From NCBI GenBank assembly GCA_012798805.1, contig JAAZMM010000090.1:1-51948 (forward strand): DNA of 51,948 bases, read 5' to 3'. The position numbers and the translations under genes were made by a program. The notes under the pieces were generated by a model that worked only from the letters and a program-made list of their open reading frames with translations, was not told where the DNA came from and ran no database searches. Source of the stretch: Bacteroidales bacterium (lineage in GTDB: Bacteria; Bacteroidota; Bacteroidia; Bacteroidales; UBA932). Below are positions 44,658 through 51,948 of the stretch, in pieces (position 1 is the first letter of the stretch; each line of letters opens with the position of its first letter).

Positions 44658-44900
44658 ATGGCACGAGTTTGTCAAGTGACAGGAAAGAAAAGGATGATTG
44701 GAAACAATGTTTCCCACTCAAAGAGACGCACCAAACGCGAATTTGCTCCCAATCTCAAGACCAAAAAGTTCTGGTCTGAGGAAGAGCAGAGATTTATCAC
44801 ACTCAAAGTATCTTGTAAAGGCATGAAGACCATTTACAAGAACGGTCTTGCTGATACCATCAAGAAATCACAGGAAAAAGGATTGATTAAAGTAGTTTAA
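44658..44900 (+). CDS. rpmB: Ribosomal protein L28 (bL28)
   Basis: 80 residues, MARVCQVTGKKRMIGNNVSH start and SKRRTKREFAPNL following, as in bL28. It lacks the paired CxxC zinc ribbon, so it is the zinc-independent type. First gene of a three-gene ribosomal operon with its own promoter. Confidence 0.96.
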   Translation: MARVCQVTGKKRMIGNNVSHSKRRTKREFAPNLKTKKFWSEEEQRFITLKVSCKGMKTIYKNGLADTIKKSQEKGLIKVV

Positions 44901-44912
44901 ATATTTACAACT

Positions 44913-45101
44913 ATGTCAAAGAAAGCTAAAGGCAACAGAGTACAGGTTATTTTGGAGTGTACTGAGCAAAGAGAGAGTGGTGTACCTGGCATCTCCAGAT
45001 ATATCACAACAAAAAACAAAAAGAATACTACACAGAGATTGGAGCGTAAAAAATACAATCCCTATCTCAAAAAGGTGACTATTCATCGAGAAATCAAATA
45101 A
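44913..45101 (+). CDS. rpmG: Ribosomal protein L33 (bL33)
   Basis: 62 residues, [20 protein letters not shown] start, with [23 protein letters not shown], the bL33 signature. Only one Cys, so the zinc-free type. It follows rpmB by 12 bases. Confidence 0.95.
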   Translation: MSKKAKGNRVQVILECTEQRESGVPGISRYITTKNKKNTTQRLERKKYNPYLKKVTIHREIK

Positions 45102-45120
45102 CACACTTATCTTTATATAA

Positions 45121-45282
45121 ATGGCAAAGAAAGCAGTGGCTAAGTTTAGTGCTAGCCGTCAACAAGCAAAAAATTTCGTAAAGTGTATCCGTATGGTCAA
45201 ATCTGAGCGTACCGGAGCATACGCTTTCCAGGAAGAGCTGTTACCTACTGATCAGGCGAAGGACTTTTTTGAGAAAAAATAA
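45121..45282 (+). CDS. DUF4295 small ribosome-associated protein
   Basis: 53-residue basic protein read directly from DNA, starting MAKKAVAKFSASRQQAKNFV and ending DFFEKK. It is the DUF4295 family, always next to rpmB and rpmG in Bacteroidota. From memory, structural work on a Flavobacterium ribosome assigned such a protein to the 50S subunit as bL38; I cannot check this here. It is the last gene before the terminator at 45304. Confidence 0.85.
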   Translation: MAKKAVAKFSASRQQAKNFVKCIRMVKSERTGAYAFQEELLPTDQAKDFFEKK

Positions 45283-45303
45283 AGTTAAGTAGAGTAAACA
45301 GAT

Positions 45304-45337
45304 AAAAAATGCGGCCCAAAATAGGCCGCATTTTTTG
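45304..45337. terminator. Bidirectional Rho-independent terminator
   Basis: AAAAAATGCGGCC (45304-45316) and GGCCGCATTTTTT (45324-45336) form a perfect stem of 7 GC-rich pairs plus an A/T base, loop CAAAATA. T-runs flank both sides, so it can stop the ribosomal operon on plus and ssb on minus. Confidence 0.9.
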
Positions 45338-45351
45338 TTACATCTCATCTG

Positions 45352-45849
45352 CTAGAAGGGCAAATCGTCAGGTCCATCGGAAGAAAAATCATCCTGAATG
45401 TCAATCTGCTCAGGCTGAGAAGCAGGTGTTGAAGTCGGTTTCGTAGCTGTTGTGTGCGTTGCACTCTGTTGTGAGGTGCTCACAGGCTCATCCCACGCTC
45501 CACCTCTGGGCAACGTATCATCCCTGCGACCCAGAAGTTGGATTCTATCAGCTAAAATCTCTGTAATGTAGCGTTTCTGTCCATTTGCATCATCCCAGGA
45601 ACGACTTCTTATTCTTCCTTCCACATAGATCTGGCTCCCTTTTTTAATAAATCTACCGGCCAGATCAGCAAGCTGCCTCCAGGCGACTATATTATGCCAC
45701 TCTGTAATTTCTCTGGTCTCTCCACTACGGTCTTTGTACCTCTCCGTCGTGGCAAGTGAAAATGAGGCAACGGATGCACCACCTTCGAGATGCCTTATTT
45801 CAGGGTCTCTTCCTACATTGCCAATAAGTAAAACTTTGTTCAGTGCCAT
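45352..45849 (-). CDS. ssb: Single-stranded DNA-binding protein
   Basis: 165 residues. OB-fold domain in the first 105 residues (MALNKVLLIGNVGRDPEIRH and ITEWHNIVAWRQLADLAGRF), then a Thr/Ser/Pro-rich linker, and the acidic tip DDFSSDGPDDLPF that recruits repair and replication proteins. Length is normal. It is last in a minus-strand run and starts 3 bases after the membrane-anchored HTH gene, converging with the rpmB operon at a shared terminator. Confidence 0.95.
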   Translation of the reverse strand: MALNKVLLIGNVGRDPEIRHLEGGASVASFSLATTERYKDRSGETREITEWHNIVAWRQLADLAGRFIKKGSQIYVEGRIRSRSWDDANGQKRYITEILADRIQLLGRRDDTLPRGGAWDEPVSTSQQSATHTTATKPTSTPASQPEQIDIQDDFSSDGPDDLPF

Positions 45850-45852
45850 ATT

Positions 45853-46527
45853 TCAAAAATTTTTATAAAAGTAATCTTTTTTGACGAGACTTGAAAATAT
45901 ATGTGAATATAAAGTCTCCTTTTGCTTGCGGAGCAGCTCCACCTTATCCTTAAGGAAATCCATCAGATTATCGCCTTCTTTCATTTCAAGGCGCGATCTG
46001 AGTCGTTCACGCTTATTGTAGATGGTTGTATCGTGTGTAAGACGAAAGATGGTGATTAGGGAATGTGTGGGAAATCCCAGCGAAATGAGGCTGCAAAGCT
46101 TTATATCACTTTTTTTAAGTGAGGGAAACTCCTCTTTGAGAGTGGATATGAGGTCATATTGACATTTATCTGCCAGATACTCCATCTCATAAAAGACATT
46201 GTTTTTATCCTTGAGGGATGAGAGAAAAAAGGTCTTCACTTTCGAGTAAAGCAACATGGCATTGTCAGGACTTAGCGAAATACAATCCATAAGGCCTACG
46301 ATAACGTGTATCAATTTTCCCAGTGTTTTGGAGAGTTTTTCATCGTCAGCTTTTTTGTTTTGAAGTTGTTTAAATATTTCTTCCCTGAATTTAATTTTCA
46401 TCCTTCTAAAACGTAAAAGGATGAGCGAAAGAACAATTGTGGTTAATAGAAAAAAAAACAGTAAGGCATAACAAATCCAATGCCCTGCCGCCACTTGCGT
46501 AGCGGAAGTAAATAATGGTTTTAACAT
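45853..46527 (-). CDS. Membrane-anchored protein with LuxR-like HTH at the C-terminus
   Basis: 224 residues, no named family I can assign with certainty. One N-terminal membrane helix (about 18-40), then a charged helical, likely coiled-coil stretch (42-68), a helical middle, and residues 134-182 (FPSLKKSDIKLCSLISLGF, then IYNKRERLRSRL) that resemble the HTH domain ending TPR-TM-HTH regulators of Bacteroidota (DUF6377-like). It lacks the periplasmic TPR sensor those proteins have. The HTH would face the cytoplasm. Function unknown; a membrane-tethered regulator is inferred. It sits between ssb (3 bases) and a SpoU methylase (33 bases). Confidence 0.6.
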   Translation of the reverse strand: MLKPLFTSATQVAAGHWICYALLFFFLLTTIVLSLILLRFRRMKIKFREEIFKQLQNKKADDEKLSKTLGKLIHVIVGLMDCISLSPDNAMLLYSKVKTFFLSSLKDKNNVFYEMEYLADKCQYDLISTLKEEFPSLKKSDIKLCSLISLGFPTHSLITIFRLTHDTTIYNKRERLRSRLEMKEGDNLMDFLKDKVELLRKQKETLYSHIFSSLVKKDYFYKNF

Positions 46528-46560
46528 CTTGATAGATTTTAATTAGGTTAGTAAAATGAT

Positions 46561-47349
46561 TTACTTTCGTTGTCTTAATGCTTCAAAACAGAGAATAGCT
46601 GCTGAAGCGGAGACATTGAGAGAATCACATACTCCTAGCATAGGGATGCGGATTTTGGCATCCGAATGCTCTTTCCAAAACTCTGAGAGCCCTTTATCTT
46701 CCCTGCCAAATACAATTGCTATGGCCCCACTCATATCAGTATCATAATAGAGTGAGGAGTCCTGTAGCTGTGCTGTGAGAATAGATATATTGTGCGTTAT
46801 TAGCCATTGATAAGCTTCTTCCGATGTGCAACATGCACATTGGACATTAAAGCAAGCTCCTGTACTCGCTCTTATCACATTTGGGTTAAAAATATCTGCC
46901 AGAGGGTCACACACCAGCACACAATCTGCACCGCAGGCATCGGCAGTCCTGAGTATAGCCCCAAGGTTGCCGGGTTTCTCAAGGGATTCAAGCACTATCA
47001 CTATTGGATTGTCACCGAGATTAATGTTCTTTAGCAGTAACGGCTCCATCCGCATCAGAGCTATGACTCCCTCGGTACTGCCACGATAGGCAATTTTGTC
47101 ATAGAGATTCGCTGATACTTCGAAAAGTCTCGATCCAACTGTGAACTCAGACAGATCTGCGATATTTATATAAGAAGAACAATAAAAAAGAGATTCAGGC
47201 AAAAAGCCTGCCTTTATAGCTCTGCTAAGTTCACGCTGCCCTTCAACTACGAAAAGGGCCCTGTCCCTACGCTCCCGGGAGTTACTCTGGAGCAGGATAA
47301 GATCTTTTATGCGAGGATTTTGTGCGGAGGTTATCTTCTCTGCCACCAT
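46561..47349 (-). CDS. SpoU/TrmH-family RNA 2'-O-methyltransferase
   Basis: 262 residues. An N-terminal substrate-binding domain (AEKITSAQNPRIKDLILLQS) is followed by the knotted SPOUT domain: VIVLESLEKPGNLGAILRTADACG (motif 1), AIVFGREDKGLSEFW (motif 2) and IRIPMLGVCDSLNVSASAAI (motif 3). It methylates a ribose 2'-OH of rRNA or tRNA with SAM; the target nucleotide cannot be read. It resembles RlmB/TsnR-like enzymes. It is 5 bases from the lysS stop, so the two are co-transcribed. Confidence 0.92.
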   Translation of the reverse strand: MVAEKITSAQNPRIKDLILLQSNSRERRDRALFVVEGQRELSRAIKAGFLPESLFYCSSYINIADLSEFTVGSRLFEVSANLYDKIAYRGSTEGVIALMRMEPLLLKNINLGDNPIVIVLESLEKPGNLGAILRTADACGADCVLVCDPLADIFNPNVIRASTGACFNVQCACCTSEEAYQWLITHNISILTAQLQDSSLYYDTDMSGAIAIVFGREDKGLSEFWKEHSDAKIRIPMLGVCDSLNVSASAAILCFEALRQRK

Positions 47350-47353
47350 AAGG

Positions 47354-48883
47354 TTATTCGGTTTTCTTATGACTGGCCTCCGGCTTCATCTGGGGGAAGA
47401 ATATTACATCCTGAATGGATGTAGAATCGGTCATCAGCATCGTAAGTCGGTCAATACCCATGCCTAGTCCTGATGTGGGTGGCATACCATACTCTAATGC
47501 ACGAACAAAATCCAAATCAATGAACATAGCCTCGTCGTCTCCCTTTTCCTGAAGTTTCATCTGGTCATGAAATCTGTCAAGCTGGTCTATCGGGTCATTT
47601 AGTTCGCTGTATGCATTTGCGACCTCCTTTCCATTGACAAAGAGTTCAAATCTCTCAGTAAGAGTAGGATCTTTCCTGTGACGTTTCGTCAATGGGGACA
47701 TCTCAACCGGATAATCTGTAATGAAGGTGGGTTGTATCAAATGCTTTTCGCAATATTCACTAAAAATGGCATCAATCAACTTTCCAACACCCATGGAGGG
47801 CGAAACGTGGATATTAAGGTCATCACAAGTCTTACGGAGCTGTGCTTCATCCATACCAGCAATGTTCACTCCTGCATACTCCTTGATCGCTTCAAGCATC
47901 GGAAGTCGTCTGTAAGGCTTCTTGAACTCAATTTCATTACCCCAAACATTAAATTTGGTCTTACCATTGATCGCAATAGCTATCCTCTCAACCAACTGCT
48001 CCACAAACTCCATCATCCATATATAGTCTTTGTATGCCACATAAATCTCCATACAGGTAAACTCAGGATTGTGAGTTCTATCCATACCTTCATTGCGGAA
48101 ATTCTTTGCAAACTCATAAACACCTGTAAATCCACCTACAATAAGGCGCTTTAAGTAGAGTTCATTTGCTACTCTCAGATAAAGTGGAATATCAAGAGCG
48201 TTATGGTGAGTAATAAAGGGTCTGGCAGCTGCACCACCGGGGATCGGCTGAAGTATTGGAGTCTCTACTTCAAGATATCCATGCTCATTGAAAAAATCCC
48301 TCATCGTGGAAACGATTTTGGTCCTTTTGACAAATGTATCACTTACATGAGGATTGACAATAAGGTCAACATATCTCATGCGGTAACGAAGTTCGGGATC
48401 AGAGAATGCATCATATAACTCTCCCTCTTTCTCTTTTACGATGGGAAGAACACGGAGAGACTTGCTTAACACTTTGATTGACTTTGCATGAATCGAGAGT
48501 TGTCCTGTCTGGGTGATAAACGCAAAGCCTGTCACACCTATTATGTCGCCAATATCGAGAAGTTTCCTGAATACAGTGTTATAAAGAGTCTTATCTTCTC
48601 CCTCGCAAATTTCATCACGTTTGATATAGACCTGTATCTTACCATGCTCATCCTGAAGTTCGACAAATGAGGCAGCGCCCATAATACGACGACTCATTAT
48701 CCTTCCGGCGATAGAGATATCATTGAAGTTGCCCTTTTCTGCATCATACCCCTCCTTAATCTCTTTTGAGGTAGCATTGACATGGAATTCCTCGGCAGGA
48801 TAAGGATCTATTCCCAACTCCCTCAATTGTTGCAGTGCAGCACGGCGATTTAATTCCTGTTCGTTAAGAGCTGTTATTTCCAT
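47354..48883 (-). CDS. lysS: Lysyl-tRNA synthetase, class II
   Basis: 509 residues. An N-terminal OB-fold anticodon-binding domain ([28 protein letters not shown]) is followed by the class II core: motif 2 [33 protein letters not shown] and motif 3 [13 protein letters not shown]. It charges tRNA-Lys. First gene of the lysS-trmH-HTH-ssb run; -7 box TATTTTTG at 48933 to 48926. Confidence 0.97.
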   Translation of the reverse strand: MEITALNEQELNRRAALQQLRELGIDPYPAEEFHVNATSKEIKEGYDAEKGNFNDISIAGRIMSRRIMGAASFVELQDEHGKIQVYIKRDEICEGEDKTLYNTVFRKLLDIGDIIGVTGFAFITQTGQLSIHAKSIKVLSKSLRVLPIVKEKEGELYDAFSDPELRYRMRYVDLIVNPHVSDTFVKRTKIVSTMRDFFNEHGYLEVETPILQPIPGGAAARPFITHHNALDIPLYLRVANELYLKRLIVGGFTGVYEFAKNFRNEGMDRTHNPEFTCMEIYVAYKDYIWMMEFVEQLVERIAIAINGKTKFNVWGNEIEFKKPYRRLPMLEAIKEYAGVNIAGMDEAQLRKTCDDLNIHVSPSMGVGKLIDAIFSEYCEKHLIQPTFITDYPVEMSPLTKRHRKDPTLTERFELFVNGKEVANAYSELNDPIDQLDRFHDQMKLQEKGDDEAMFIDLDFVRALEYGMPPTSGLGMGIDRLTMLMTDSTSIQDVIFFPQMKPEASHKKTE

Positions 48884-48925
48884 AGCACAAATCTGTCAGT
48901 TAAGTATTAATTATATTGTATCTTG

Positions 48926-48976
48926 CAAAAATAAGAATATTTATGGATAAAAAAAGCAAAAATTATAGTATCTTTG
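48926..48976. promoter_or_regulatory. Divergent -7 elements: lysS (-) and recJ (+)
   Basis: TATTTTTG on the minus strand (48933 to 48926) for lysS and TATCTTTG on the plus strand (48969-48976) for recJ, 35 bases apart. No -33 box at the usual distance for either one. Confidence 0.5.
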
Positions 48977-48995
48977 TAGAATTGCACAGATCAAT

Positions 48996-50735
48996 ATGGG
49001 TATTGAGAAAAAATGGATAGTGAGGGAGCCGGGTAACCCGGCACGTGTACGCCAGCTTACACAAGAGCTGGGTATTGATTCCGTATTGGCTAATCTGCTG
49101 GTCCAAAGAGGGATTGACACCTTCGCCAAGGCGAGAGAATTTTTCCGTCCCGACCTTTCAAAGCTTCACGATCCCTTCTTAATGAAGGATATGGACAAGG
49201 CGGTTGAACGTCTTCACAAAGCAATTGTCAAAAGAGAGTTCGTCCTTGTCTATGGTGATTACGATGTAGATGGCACTACTGCGGTGGCTTTGGTCTATTC
49301 ATTTATGAAAAACCTGACTAACCGTGTTGCCTATTACATTCCTGACAGGTACGATGAGGGCTACGGCATCTCCTACAAAGGCATCGACACTGCAAAAGAG
49401 CACAACTGCACTCTGATAATTGCACTTGACTGTGGCATTAAAGCTATTGATAAAGTAAATTACGCCAAGAGTCTGGGTATCGATATGATTATCTGTGACC
49501 ACCATCTACCGGATGACACTCTCCCGGATGCTGTGGCTGTGCTCGATCCCAAGCGCCAGGACTGCACCTATCCCTTCGATGATCTTTCAGGCTGTGGTGT
49601 TGGATTTAAATTGGTCCAGGGTTACGCCCAGAAATATGACATACCCTTTGAAAATATAGTTTCACTACTTGATCTTCTGGTGGTTAGCATCGCCTCCGAC
49701 CTGGTTTCCGTAACCGGTGAAAACCGAGTTCTGGCCTACTACGGGCTCAAGCAGCTCAATGAAAACCCTCGTGAGGGTCTTCAAACTATCATCAAGATGT
49801 CGGGGCTTGAAAAACACCGTATCACCATTGATGAGATTGTCTTCAAGATAGGCCCCCGTATCAATGCAGCAGGTAGAATGGAATCGGGCAAAACTGCGGT
49901 AGATATGCTCACTTCCAGAGATGAAGATGAGTCCAAAGAGATAGGAGCGGCCATTAATGCTCATAATAACGACCGCAAAAGGGTGGACCGCGAGATTACC
50001 GAAGAGGCTCTAAAAATGGTGAAGAGTATCCCGGACTTCGAAAACAAGAAGTCCACAGTGGTATATAACCCATCCTGGCACAAGGGAGTAGTTGGTATCG
50101 TGGCCTCCCGTCTGGTGGAAGCCTATTATCGTCCAACCATAGTACTCACCAAATCCAATGGATCCATCACCGGTTCAGCACGCTCTGTACAGGGATTTGA
50201 CCTTTATGAAGCCATAGAGTCCTGTTCCGACCTTCTGGAGAACTTCGGTGGACACATGTATGCTGCGGGACTCACCCTCAAAGAGGAGAATCTTCAAATA
50301 TTTACAGAACGTTTCGAGACCTACGTTGCTTCCAAAATAAGTGATATAGTACTTACCCCAATTATCAATATTGATTCATATCTCGACTTCAAGCAGATTA
50401 CACCAAAATTTTTCAGAGTGCTCAAACAGTTCCAGCCCTTCGGTCCGGGCAACCTCTCCCCTGTCTTCATTACTGAAAATGTCTATGACAATGGAAATGG
50501 GCGCAGGGTGGGCTCTGCCGGTTCAGGCATGAAACACCTCAAACTTGAACTTATCCAGGAGGACGAGCCCTACAGATATATTTCAGCTATCGCATTCAAT
50601 CTTTCCGAAAATTTTGAGCACATTCAGGGTGGAAACCCCGTCGATATTTGCTATTCAATTGCTGAAAATTATTATCGCGGTATCGCCAACATTCAGCTTC
50701 GCGTAAAAGACATCAAAGAAAAAGAGTTGTTCTAA
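48996..50735 (+). CDS. recJ: Single-strand DNA exonuclease RecJ
   Basis: 579 residues, 5'-3' exonuclease on single-stranded DNA in repair and recombination. DHH-family motifs: YGDYDVDGTTA (86-96, metal ligands), the DCGI motif near 145 and CDHHLPDD (167-174). The DHHA1 domain has GRMESGKTAVDML and later GGHMYAAGLTL; a C-terminal OB-like domain follows (ITPKFFRVLKQFQPFGPGN). Full length. The gene lies alone, divergent from lysS, between translation and lipoprotein genes. Confidence 0.95.
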   Translation: MGIEKKWIVREPGNPARVRQLTQELGIDSVLANLLVQRGIDTFAKAREFFRPDLSKLHDPFLMKDMDKAVERLHKAIVKREFVLVYGDYDVDGTTAVALVYSFMKNLTNRVAYYIPDRYDEGYGISYKGIDTAKEHNCTLIIALDCGIKAIDKVNYAKSLGIDMIICDHHLPDDTLPDAVAVLDPKRQDCTYPFDDLSGCGVGFKLVQGYAQKYDIPFENIVSLLDLLVVSIASDLVSVTGENRVLAYYGLKQLNENPREGLQTIIKMSGLEKHRITIDEIVFKIGPRINAAGRMESGKTAVDMLTSRDEDESKEIGAAINAHNNDRKRVDREITEEALKMVKSIPDFENKKSTVVYNPSWHKGVVGIVASRLVEAYYRPTIVLTKSNGSITGSARSVQGFDLYEAIESCSDLLENFGGHMYAAGLTLKEENLQIFTERFETYVASKISDIVLTPIINIDSYLDFKQITPKFFRVLKQFQPFGPGNLSPVFITENVYDNGNGRRVGSAGSGMKHLKLELIQEDEPYRYISAIAFNLSENFEHIQGGNPVDICYSIAENYYRGIANIQLRVKDIKEKELF

Positions 50736-50889
50736 CCTCCCTGTACTGCATTTTTCACAATCGTAGGTAGAACAATTTCTATCATACGGTGCGACATCTT
50801 TTCTCGGCCTCTGCACAATCCTGTCAAATAACAGAAATCCGTGGCAGTATTTAATGAGTTTCTGCGTATATATAATAGAGAGATAAATA

Positions 50890-51371
50890 TATACAATTAT
50901 GAAAAGAGTACTTTCTCTGCTAATAATGTCGCTGATGCTGGTATCATGCGATTATTTTGAAGAAATCAAGAGCAGCTATGAGCTTAATGGTAATGTCAGC
51001 TGGAGTGGTGGCATCAATTATAAAATACGATCTGATAACGATTATCTGGGAAAAATCTTATACTTCTCCAATGATTGCACATGCTGTACTGTTATTACAC
51101 GCCTCACCTTTGTAAACTCCGCTGATGAAGAGATACTCGTTGTAAGGTCGAACGGCCCCAATCAGCTCATTCTTACCCGAGAGGGTAACAACCAAGCAAT
51201 TTACAAACTTTATTTTGAGGAGGGTGTAAAAGACTCATTTGAAATGTCCTGGGATAACCACACCGTCATTGAAAAACGACACATTCCGGATCAATCACTC
51301 TCCGCAACTATTTATCGTAATATTCCGAGATGTCCATACTAAGAAAATATAACTCTATACAATTATGAAAA
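50890..51371 (+). repeat. 16-bp repeat across both start codons of the tandem lipoprotein genes
   Basis: TATACAATTATGAAAA occurs at 50890-50905 and at 51356-51371, each including the ATG of its gene. The span shown runs from the first to the second copy. It marks the tandem copy event and keeps the translation-start context the same. No TAnnTTTG box is seen in 50736-50898, which holds no other gene. Confidence 0.7.
50899..51342 (+). CDS. Small lipoprotein, family member 2 (no named family)
   Basis: 147 residues, SPII signal peptide MKRVLSLLIMSLMLVSC with lipidated Cys 17, then DYFEE. The mature part aligns with the products at 51365 and 23962, sharing W-S-G, NDY, K-x-L-x-FS, V-x-T-x-(L/I)-x-F-x-N, LILT..GN..AIYK, DSFEM-x-W and HT. 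Four cysteines (CTCC near 73-76 and near the end) are not in the paralogue at 51365. Unknown function. The 16 bases around its start are identical to those of the next gene, which points to tandem duplication. Confidence 0.8.
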   Translation: MKRVLSLLIMSLMLVSCDYFEEIKSSYELNGNVSWSGGINYKIRSDNDYLGKILYFSNDCTCCTVITRLTFVNSADEEILVVRSNGPNQLILTREGNNQAIYKLYFEEGVKDSFEMSWDNHTVIEKRHIPDQSLSATIYRNIPRCPY

Positions 51372-51790
51372 AAATACTTTCTCTTGTAATAATGTCACTG
51401 CTGATCGCATCCTGTGATTCTTTAAAAGAAACGATTGATGAATACGGACTTTATGGCGACTGGAGTGGTGAGATAAAATATGAAATAATGTCTGAGAATG
51501 ACTATTTTGTAAAAAGTCTGATTTTTTCGGATGATTCTAAAAAATGCACTGTTTATACCGGCATCTCCTTCCTAAACTCCTTTGATCAAGAGAGCCTTAA
51601 TGTAAGAAAAAATGGTGCTAATGAACTTATTCTCACCGAAAAGGGTAACACTAAGGCTATCTACAAAATATATTTGACAAAGAGCTCCTTAGACTCATTT
51701 GAGATGAAGTGGGAAAACCATACCAAGATCGAAAGAGAATACATCCCGGAGAAATCGCTAACCATCACGATGAAGCGCCCTCTACGATGA
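51365..51790 (+). CDS. Small lipoprotein, family member 3 (no named family)
   Basis: 141 residues, SPII signal peptide MKKILSLVIMSLLIASC with Cys 17, then DSLKE. The mature part is beta-rich and closest to the product at 50899 (NDY-F, LIFS-D, LILTEKGN-KAIYK, DSFEMKWENHTKIER, LTIT). A role in the outer membrane or surface is inferred only from the lipobox and acidic residues after it. It lies 22 bases after its paralogue, so the pair is likely one transcript, and it converges on the end of the rRNA operon. Confidence 0.8.
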   Translation: MKKILSLVIMSLLIASCDSLKETIDEYGLYGDWSGEIKYEIMSENDYFVKSLIFSDDSKKCTVYTGISFLNSFDQESLNVRKNGANELILTEKGNTKAIYKIYLTKSSLDSFEMKWENHTKIEREYIPEKSLTITMKRPLR

Positions 51791-51821
51791 CCCCACGGCA
51801 TTTCTAAATAGATTAATAAAC

Positions 51822-51854
51822 AAAAAAAGCCCCGACAACTGATGCTGTCGGGGC
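51822..51854 (-). terminator. Rho-independent terminator of the rRNA operon
   Basis: GCCCCGACA (51829-51837) and TGTCGGGGC (51846-51854) form a perfect 9-bp stem with an 8-base loop. The A-run at 51822-51828 gives the U-run only in minus-strand transcripts, so it belongs to the 5S gene, not the lipoproteins. Confidence 0.9.
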
Positions 51855-51862
51855 CTCTAAAG

Positions 51863-51948
<86 letters not shown>

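Noticed and set aside
51829-51854. Terminator of the lipoprotein genes
   Set aside because: The U-run exists only on the minus-strand transcript, so it ends the 5S rRNA gene; plus-strand action is not supported.

Overview
The window is about 52 kb of ordinary, densely packed chromosome from a member of the Bacteroidota, most likely the order Bacteroidales. The evidence is: repeated TAnnTTTG (-7) promoter elements, several with a TTTG (-33) partner 19-21 bp upstream; scarce Shine-Dalgarno sites; the lineage-typical families DUF4290, DUF4295, DUF4199 and DUF1573; a long SecA of about 1,100 residues; and a leucine-rich set of SPII lipoproteins. Species cannot be set from what is visible. There is no phage, transposon, CRISPR array or obvious genomic island.

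Layout. 1-4752 (minus): Na+-translocating NADH:quinone reductase operon nqrABCDE and the first codons of nqrF. 4884-8752 (plus): UvrD/PcrA helicase and a secreted metallophosphoesterase. 8756-11172 (minus): RsmF-type rRNA methylase, SRPBCC protein, pyrE. 11222-11842 (plus): NUDIX hydrolase. 11835-15480 (minus): LolA-like protein, FtsK, DUF4290. 15761-17156: rmlD and rmlC, convergent and overlapping. 17281-18486 (minus): MacB-type permease. 18576-24417 (plus): RluB-like pseudouridine synthase with a repetitive charged N-terminus, Era, topoisomerase IV subunit A, a DUF2752 protein and a lipoprotein. 24467-28410 (minus): gamma-carbonic-anhydrase-like protein, a putative metal exporter, MeaB and DUF1573. 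28512-31661 (plus): M16 peptidase lipoprotein and a small 2[4Fe-4S] ferredoxin with its own promoter and terminator. 31783-33015 (minus): exported Ntn hydrolase. 33194-38376 (plus): SecA, dihydrolipoyl dehydrogenase, bactofilin. 38393-39881 (minus): glycosyltransferase and DUF4199. 39986-45282 (plus): thrS-infC-rpmI-rplT-lepB, then rpmB-rpmG-DUF4295. 45352-48883 (minus): ssb, a membrane-anchored HTH protein, a SpoU methylase, lysS. 48996-51790 (plus): recJ and two tandem lipoproteins related to the one at 23962. 51829-51948: terminator and 3' part of a 5S rRNA gene on the minus strand, the end of an rRNA operon that lies beyond the window.

The genes are mostly housekeeping: respiration (Nqr, ferredoxin, Lpd), DNA and rRNA maintenance (UvrD, RecJ, SSB, ParC, FtsK, RsmF, RluB, Era), translation (ThrS, LysS, IF-3, L35, L20, L28, L33, DUF4295) and envelope biogenesis (SecA, LepB, LolA-like, RmlCD, GT2, bactofilin). 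I found no clear new multi-gene defence or biosynthetic system. The points most worth a second look are: infC apparently starting at an AUA codon behind a perfect AGGAGG; a three-member unnamed lipoprotein family; a membrane-tethered LuxR-like HTH protein lying between ssb and trmH/lysS; two arrays of the same G-rich heptamer (GCRGGTT) at gene ends; back-to-back abutting promoters between pyrE and the NUDIX gene; and a Cys-rich tail on NqrC.
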